DNA from: Mucilaginibacter achroorhodeus
Lineage (GTDB): Bacteria > Bacteroidota > Bacteroidia > Sphingobacteriales > Sphingobacteriaceae
Direction: 5' to 3'
Assembly (NCBI RefSeq): GCF_007846095.1
Contig: NZ_VOEI01000005.1
Location: 186,001-250,000 of the forward strand
Length of the DNA stretch: 64,000 nt
Shown here: one piece after another, positions 58,577 through 64,000 of the stretch
How positions within the stretch are numbered: position 1 is the first letter of the stretch
Layout of the letters: the number at the start of each line of letters is the position of its first letter
Made by a program: the position numbers and the translations under genes
Notes under the pieces: generated by a model
What the model saw: only the letters and a program-made list of their open reading frames with translations
Told to the model about the DNA's origin: nothing
Database searches by the model: none

Positions 58577-59848
58577 ATGCTGCAAGTTAGTTATATCCGC
58601 GAAAACAGGGATAAAGTTTTAGAACGTTTGGCTGTTAAAAATTTTAAACAGCCGGAGCTGGTTGATGAGATAATTGCTTTGGACGAAAAACGCCGCCAAA
58701 CACAAAATCAATCGGACAACGTATCATCGCAGGCTAACGCAGCAGCCAAACAAATTGGCGAACTGATGCGCAACGGCAAAAAAGATGAAGCCGAAACCGT
58801 TAAAGCCAATACCGGTAAATGGAAAGAGGAGATCAAACAACTGGGCGACCAGTTAGCTGCCTTTGAGACCGAATTACAGGATAAATTGATTCTTTTGCCA
58901 AACCTTCCGCATGCATCCGTACCTAAAGGTGTATCTGCTGATGATAATGAAGTAGTTTTAGAGAACGGCAACAAGCCCGAGCTGCCTGCCAATGCCTTAC
59001 CGCACTGGGAACTGGCTGCAAAATATAATTTGATTGATTTTGAACTCGGCGTAAAAATAACCGGTGCAGGCTTCCCCGTGTATAAGAACAAAGGTGCAAA
59101 ACTGCAACGCGCGCTGATCAATTTCTTTATTGATGAAGCCGAAAAAGCAGGCTACAGCGAAGTTGGCGTACCATTGGTAGTCAACGAAGCTTCGGGTTTT
59201 GGCACAGGCCAGTTGCCTGATAAAGAGGGGCAGATGTACTTTGTGAATGAGGATGAGTTGTATTTGATCCCTACGGCCGAAGTACCTATTACCAACCTTT
59301 ACCGCGATGTGATCTTAAAAGGCGAAGAATTGCCGGTAAAGAATTGCGGCCATACGCCATGTTTCCGCCGTGAAGCAGGTTCTTATGGTGCACACGTGCG
59401 CGGGTTAAACCGCCTGCACCAGTTTGATAAGGTGGAAGTTGTACAAATAGTGCATCCGGATAAGTCATACGAGGTATTGGAAGATATGAGTTTGCATGTA
59501 CAAGGCCTGTTGCAAAAGCTTGGCTTGCCATACCGTGTGTTACGCCTTTGCGGTGGCGATATGGGTTTCACAAGCGCCCTAACTTACGATATGGAGACCT
59601 GGAGCGCTGCACAGCAACGCTGGTTAGAGGTATCATCAGTATCAAATTTTGAGACCTACCAGGCTAACCGCTTAAAGCTGCGTTTCCGTAACGCGGAGGG
59701 TAAAACGCAATTAGCACATACGCTTAATGGCAGTGCTTTGGCATTACCGCGCATTGTGGCAACACTGTTAGAGAATAATCAAACAGAGAAAGGCATCAAA
59801 ATACCTGAAGCCCTGGTGCCATATACCAAATTTGAGTGGATCGATTGA
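58577..59848 (+). CDS. serS: Seryl-tRNA synthetase
   Basis: The ATG at 58577 (MLQVSYIRENRDKVLERLAVKNF) is the standard start; the frame extends 42 codons upstream through the promoter. The 423-aa class II synthetase has the N-terminal tRNA-binding coiled coil (residues about 27-105). Motif 1 is near 190, motif 2 (TPCFRREAGSYGAHVRGLNRLHQFDKVE) near 255-282, and motif 3 (LNGSALALPRIVATLLENNQ) near 380-400. It charges tRNA-Ser. A terminator follows at 59866. Confidence 0.96.
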   Translation: MLQVSYIRENRDKVLERLAVKNFKQPELVDEIIALDEKRRQTQNQSDNVSSQANAAAKQIGELMRNGKKDEAETVKANTGKWKEEIKQLGDQLAAFETELQDKLILLPNLPHASVPKGVSADDNEVVLENGNKPELPANALPHWELAAKYNLIDFELGVKITGAGFPVYKNKGAKLQRALINFFIDEAEKAGYSEVGVPLVVNEASGFGTGQLPDKEGQMYFVNEDELYLIPTAEVPITNLYRDVILKGEELPVKNCGHTPCFRREAGSYGAHVRGLNRLHQFDKVEVVQIVHPDKSYEVLEDMSLHVQGLLQKLGLPYRVLRLCGGDMGFTSALTYDMETWSAAQQRWLEVSSVSNFETYQANRLKLRFRNAEGKTQLAHTLNGSALALPRIVATLLENNQTEKGIKIPEALVPYTKFEWID

Positions 59849-59865
59849 TCCGCAAATGATATGTT

Positions 59866-59895
59866 AAGTCCCGGTCAAAAGCCGGGACTTTTTTG
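59866..59895 (+). terminator. Terminator of serS
   Basis: AAGTCCCGG (59866-59874) and CCGGGACTT (59882-59890) followed by a run of T. Confidence 0.85.
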
Positions 59896-59938
59896 TTTAC
59901 GCACAGCGGCCAAAAACATTTTTATATTTACTTCCTAA

Positions 59939-61039
59939 ATGCGGGTGCTTAACATTAAAAAAGCTTTTATAAAACGGGGGATAGCTGTTGTTGCTTTATT
60001 CCTGCTTACCAACTTGCTTTTCCTTTTTGCAGATCATCCTGCCGCGGTAGAGAAATATTATTCTAAAAGCACTTACCGGATGATATGCCATGTGCTGCAC
60101 CCGGTTTTAAACTTGTTCCCGTTTAGTGTTGGAGATATTGTTTATGGTGCTGTGGTAGTAGTGCTGATCTGGGCTGTTATCAGGTTTTTTAAGCATTGCT
60201 TTAAAAGGCGCTGGGCAATGGCGGGGCTGCTTGCACTTAAAGTTGTAATTGGGGTGCAAACAGGCATCCTGGTATTTTACTTGTTTTGGGGATTGAATTA
60301 TTTCCGTCCATCCGCCGCTGAGCGGTTAAACCTGCGCGATAGCACCTACACCACCGCAGAACTCCAAAGGGTTACAACAATTCTCATTGATAGCGCTAAC
60401 ATTGCACGCAGCCGCGTTAGCACCGCCGACCTGCATTTACCAAATGATACTATTTACAACAGGGCCAGGCAGGCGATCATTAGGCTTTCAAAAACTTCGG
60501 ATGAATTTGAAACTTATAGTCCGAGGGTTAAGCCATCGCTGCTTACCGGCTTTATGAATTATTTGGGCACATCCGGTTATTATAACCCCTTTACCAGCGA
60601 GGCGCAGATGAACTACGAAATGCCGGTGTTTAACCGCCCGTTTGTTGCCTGTCATGAGATGTCGCACCAAATGGGTTACGGGCCGGAGGATGAGGCTAAT
60701 TTCGTAGGCTATCTTGCCGCCGTCGGCGCTAAAGACAGGCTGCTCAGGTATTCGGCATATAACCTTGCCGTTGGCGAATTCATGCGTACTATGCGCTACA
60801 CCGATACCACAATTTATAAGCAGCTGAAAGATAAAATATCGCCGCAGGTTAAAGCCGACTTTAAAGCCGAACGTGAATATTGGCTATCCTACCAAACTAA
60901 AATAAATGCCGTCAGCGGTATTTTTTACGACAACTTTTTGAAGGCGAACAACCAGCCCGAGGGTTTGGCACGCTATAACCGCATGGTGTTATTGCTGATG
61001 GCGCAGTATAAGAGAGAGCACTTAGCAACCATCCTATAA
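59939..61039 (+). CDS. DUF3810 membrane protein, putative zinc peptidase
   Basis: The 366-aa protein has three membrane helices in the first 125 residues (about 13-31, 63-82, 95-120). A large soluble domain follows that contains HEMSHQMGYGPEDEANFVGYLA near residue 240, a gluzincin-like HExxH motif followed by a downstream Glu. This is the DUF3810 family, common in Bacteroidota and Firmicutes and probably a membrane-tethered metallopeptidase (not shown experimentally to my knowledge). It stands alone. The gap after it (61040-61575) holds only a hairpin and AT-rich DNA. Confidence 0.85.
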   Translation: MRVLNIKKAFIKRGIAVVALFLLTNLLFLFADHPAAVEKYYSKSTYRMICHVLHPVLNLFPFSVGDIVYGAVVVVLIWAVIRFFKHCFKRRWAMAGLLALKVVIGVQTGILVFYLFWGLNYFRPSAAERLNLRDSTYTTAELQRVTTILIDSANIARSRVSTADLHLPNDTIYNRARQAIIRLSKTSDEFETYSPRVKPSLLTGFMNYLGTSGYYNPFTSEAQMNYEMPVFNRPFVACHEMSHQMGYGPEDEANFVGYLAAVGAKDRLLRYSAYNLAVGEFMRTMRYTDTTIYKQLKDKISPQVKADFKAEREYWLSYQTKINAVSGIFYDNFLKANNQPEGLARYNRMVLLLMAQYKREHLATIL

Positions 61040-61086
61040 CCATCGGGAAGATATTAGCGATCAGGTGAGAAAGGCGCAAAAAAAAT

Positions 61087-61113
61087 GCGTTCCGTATCTC
61101 ACCCCGGAACGCA
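61087..61113. terminator. Hairpin in the 536-bp gap after DUF3810
   Basis: GCGTTCC (61087-61093) and GGAACGC (61106-61112) form a 7-bp stem, with an A-run before it. It is the only clear structure in 61040-61575 apart from a small CTCACT-TATG-AGTGAG hairpin near 61455. The rest is AT-rich and shows no gene. Confidence 0.45.
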
Positions 61114-61575
61114 CTGCAACATCATCTCTCAAATAATGTTGATCAACTAAACCTCAGATAACATGTGTTTACCCAAGTTCTTTATAGCTTCGCCATTTAA
61201 TGGCTGCTGATAATCAGGTTATTGCGATATGGCTTTAACAAATATTGTACCTCAATATTATCAAATTCATAAGTGTCAAAGTTACACAATGAACGGCAGG
61301 CCGAAAAGCATATTATGAGAATGACGGATATTATTGCAAGAATGTTACAGAAACATTGATTAAGGCAGAAACTGAAAGCATTTAAGTTTTAATAGATCAA
61401 AGATTTAGATCAGGATTTTTTCTTTCGATAAATTTAGGGCATAGTAAAAAGATGCTCACTTATGAGTGAGGATTTTAAGTAGAATGACGTTTTTCCAGTA
61501 CAGGCATATAGCAAAATTTTCAATTTGATCTTCTTAAAGAAAATTAATTAGATTAGTTGAACTAAATTTTATCTT

Positions 61576-63471
61576 TTGAAACCCCTGTATTTTATATTAT
61601 TGATCTGCTTTAGTACCATCTGTAAAGCACAAACCACTCCTTTTGGTGAAGTTGATGTTGCCGACCTTCAATTAACCGGCTGCAGTTTTGAAAAAAATGC
61701 CGATGCTGAAATTCTATTTGATGTTGCCAAGGTTACTTCTAACGATTGGACGGGCGTGACGATGGTGCGGCATCAGCGGATTAAAATCTTCAATGAACGC
61801 GGCCTACCTGCTGCTACTATTAAACTTAATTACTTTACTGATATAGCCTTGGGCATTGTTAAAGATATTGAGGCTGCTACCTATAACTTGGTAGATGGCA
61901 AAGTGGAAAAAACGGTTCTTGATAAGAAGCAGATCTATCAGCAAAAAGTATCAAAGGGAGTTCGGCAATATGTAGTAGTTTTTCCGCGTGTTAAAGCAGG
62001 CTCTGTTATTGAGTATAAATTTAAATGGCTAAGCAGCATTGAGTATAATTATCCTGTATGGAAATTCCAAAACAAACTTCCAACAAAGTATTCTGAGTAC
62101 GATGCTGCGTTTAAAAGTTTGAGGGCATTGGGCTTACTTAAAAACATAAACCGGCCGCTTAGCCTGGATACTGTTTACTCAGAAAAGTATCCGCGCCATG
62201 TTTGGGTAATGAAAGATGTACCGAGTTACACCCTGGAGCCCTATATGCATTCGGTAGAAGATAATCTGCAATACATTGCGTTTCGCAGGCCAAATGCATT
62301 TTACACCTGGAACGCAGTGGTAAGGGCAATGATGAACGATGAAGATTTTGGCAAGCAGTTAGATGAGCCGCTTGAGGGCGAAGCCGAAATATATAAACGG
62401 GCCAATGAATTTAAAACAGATATCGCTAAAATAGAATACATTTTTAATACGGTTAAGAACACCATTAAATGGAATAAATCTACAAGCTGGTATACAGACG
62501 AGGGTATTAAAAAGGCGTGGTTAAAGAAAACCGGCAACTCGGCAGAGGTCAATCTCATACTTTACCATTTGTTAAAAGGCGGGGGGCTATCACCAACGCT
62601 CGCCATTGCGGGAGACAGGGAAATTGCTGAGATAAGATTGGATGATCCGGGTTATGACAGGCTCGAAAAAACCCTTGTGCAAGTGCCGTTAGACAGCACC
62701 CAATTTTTAACGCTGGACGCGTCGCAAAAATACAACAGGTATAATTTTACTCCGATAGAATTTCTGGAGCAGAACATGCTTACCATCAACCCTAAAAACG
62801 GCTTTAATGATATAGTGAAACTTAGAAATCAGTACCAATGGCTGGAAGTGACTTTTGTTGACGCTGCTATAAAGGATGACGGCAAATTAACCGGTACCAC
62901 ACAATTGAGCAGTTCATTTTATCGCAAGGTTAATAAAATGGAGCAGTACGACCGGGGTGGAGAAAAAGAATATCTGGACGATCTAAAAGCGGGTAACACA
63001 AAGTTATCTATTACAGATTATAAACGGTACGGAATGGATGTGGATACACTACCCCTAAGAGAGGAATTTAAATTTGACGTGGAAGCGGCAGTAACGGATG
63101 GCGACTATATATATTTCAACCCTAATTCATTTACCGGGTTAGCACTTAACCCGTTTTTAAACGAGGTAAGAGTATCTGATATTGACTTTATATACCTTAA
63201 TCGCTATAACATCAGTGGCCACTATAAGTTACCGGGTGGGTATAAAATTGATGCGTTACCTAAACAATTTACACTTGCAATGGCCGATAATAGCATTATT
63301 TTTAAACGGCTTATAGGGGAAATAAATGGGGATATAGCAGTACATTATCTCATCAATTTCAATAAAACAAAGTTTTCGCATGATGAGTACGAGGCATTGT
63401 ACAGCTTCTACAAGAAAATGTTTGAATTGTTAAATGAACAAATAGTTCTTAAAAAAGTTACTAAGACGTAA
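61576..63471 (+). CDS. DUF3857 / transglutaminase-like secreted protein lacking the catalytic Cys
   Basis: The TTG at 61576 is chosen because only it gives the signal peptide (KPLYFILLICFSTICKAQ); a stop lies six codons upstream in frame. The 631-aa protein has a DUF3857 domain (about residues 50-210, VTMVRHQRIKIFNERG) and a transglutaminase-like domain (about 260-390). In the place of the catalytic Cys the sequence reads KKTGNSAEVNLILYHLLKGGG, with Ser, so it is probably not a working transglutaminase. A C-terminal beta domain follows. Paralogues are common in Bacteroidota; function unknown. A near-perfect -7 element (TAAATTTT, 61563-61570) sits just before the start. Confidence 0.8.
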   Translation: MKPLYFILLICFSTICKAQTTPFGEVDVADLQLTGCSFEKNADAEILFDVAKVTSNDWTGVTMVRHQRIKIFNERGLPAATIKLNYFTDIALGIVKDIEAATYNLVDGKVEKTVLDKKQIYQQKVSKGVRQYVVVFPRVKAGSVIEYKFKWLSSIEYNYPVWKFQNKLPTKYSEYDAAFKSLRALGLLKNINRPLSLDTVYSEKYPRHVWVMKDVPSYTLEPYMHSVEDNLQYIAFRRPNAFYTWNAVVRAMMNDEDFGKQLDEPLEGEAEIYKRANEFKTDIAKIEYIFNTVKNTIKWNKSTSWYTDEGIKKAWLKKTGNSAEVNLILYHLLKGGGLSPTLAIAGDREIAEIRLDDPGYDRLEKTLVQVPLDSTQFLTLDASQKYNRYNFTPIEFLEQNMLTINPKNGFNDIVKLRNQYQWLEVTFVDAAIKDDGKLTGTTQLSSSFYRKVNKMEQYDRGGEKEYLDDLKAGNTKLSITDYKRYGMDVDTLPLREEFKFDVEAAVTDGDYIYFNPNSFTGLALNPFLNEVRVSDIDFIYLNRYNISGHYKLPGGYKIDALPKQFTLAMADNSIIFKRLIGEINGDIAVHYLINFNKTKFSHDEYEALYSFYKKMFELLNEQIVLKKVTKT

Positions 63472-63496
63472 ATTAGGGGCTTTAACAGAAAAGGAA

Positions 63497-63982
63497 ATGA
63501 AAAAGCTGGTCTTAGCTATCGTAATTATTTTTACCGGTATGCGCCTTAATGCGCAAAGTATCTCCTTTTCTGATCTTACCAATCTAACCAACCTTTCAGA
63601 TGGGCAAGCCCATACATACTTATCGTTGGGTGGAATATTTAAATTGGATTACATGAAAGAGGAAAACGGAAAAAAAATTGAGTATTTCCGGTCAAAATCT
63701 GCAAAAGTGGCTCCGCAGAGCATTACCATAGGGGTGAACGAAATACAGGCAAACGGTACCATCCTGCGCACGGTTCTGTATACCACACAAGACCCGGAAA
63801 ATATTGTCAACCTTATTGCGCAGGCCAAACGTGCCAAGCTGATCATGAAGTTCCAGGGGATGGACCGCGACAATAACATTTATAAGTTCGATAATGAGTT
63901 CTACAACATTACCATGCTCATTAGCACCAATAACAACAAAGGCTCAGTAGAGGTAAAACAGAAGGAATTTATTGGCTACTAA
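63497..63982 (+). CDS. Unrecognised secreted protein
   Basis: The 161-aa protein has a signal peptide (KKLVLAIVIIFTGMRLNAQ, cleavage near residue 20) and a small mixed domain of alternating strands and helices with no family I recognise. It starts 25 bp after the DUF3857 gene on the same strand, so the two are probably cotranscribed. The last bases of the window show the start of a possible terminator stem. Confidence 0.65.
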   Translation: MKKLVLAIVIIFTGMRLNAQSISFSDLTNLTNLSDGQAHTYLSLGGIFKLDYMKEENGKKIEYFRSKSAKVAPQSITIGVNEIQANGTILRTVLYTTQDPENIVNLIAQAKRAKLIMKFQGMDRDNNIYKFDNEFYNITMLISTNNNKGSVEVKQKEFIGY

Positions 63983-64000
63983 AAAAGCCCTGCCAAAAAT

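Overview
The window reads as chromosome from a member of the Bacteroidota, most likely family Sphingobacteriaceae (Mucilaginibacter- or Pedobacter-like). This is inference from gene content: SusC/SusD pairs, FecR/ECF sigma control, GH92/GH76 glycosidases, DUF3857, DUF3810, DUF5689 and DUF6600 proteins. It also rests on promoters of the TAnnTTTG type in front of genes that lack Shine-Dalgarno sequences. No rRNA is present. There is one tRNA (Val, anticodon UAC).

Layout. 1-5.9 kb: the 3' end of an alpha-mannan utilisation locus (SusE-like protein, GH76, GH92, GH76). 6.3-13.7 kb: small oxidoreductases with their own regulators (HxlR, LysR and a MarR-GNAT fusion), with clear palindromic operators. 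13.2-16.6 kb: a cupin and a TlpA-like thioredoxin divergent from an OmpR-type two-component system. 16.6-19.8 kb: a tightly overlapped operon of a diheme haem_bd/cytochrome P460 protein, a lipoprotein and a LytS/LytTR two-component pair. 20.6-30.3 kb: ECF sigma factor, Tat-type metallophosphoesterase, FecR anti-sigma, SusC, SusD-like_2 and DUF5689 lipoprotein. An almost identical two-box promoter lies before the phosphoesterase and before fecR, which suggests one ECF regulon for taking up a phosphorylated substrate.

30.3-35.9 kb: a mobilizable integrative element next to tRNA-Val, in a stretch of decayed genes. It carries an HTH/excisionase-like protein, a hairpin-rich oriT candidate, MobC-like and relaxase genes, a coiled-coil membrane protein encoded out of frame inside the relaxase gene, a frameshifted zeta-like toxin-antitoxin pair and a tyrosine recombinase. 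Its mob genes look GC-richer than their neighbours and have visible Shine-Dalgarno sequences.

36-46.6 kb: two copies of a terminator-linked structured element, two ferritin-like proteins, a very Gln-rich DUF6600 protein, a 2OG-Fe(II) dioxygenase, a beta-CASP nuclease, and a BlaI/BlaR1-type pair whose sensor protease carries two TonB_C domains and a SusC-plug-like tail. 46.7-64 kb: M61 peptidase, an RND efflux operon, a receiver protein with a BadF-type kinase, lnt, rsmI, serS, DUF3810 and DUF3857 proteins. This last part is mostly housekeeping. Several REP-like palindromes lie between genes. No CRISPR array, intact insertion sequence or rRNA operon was seen.
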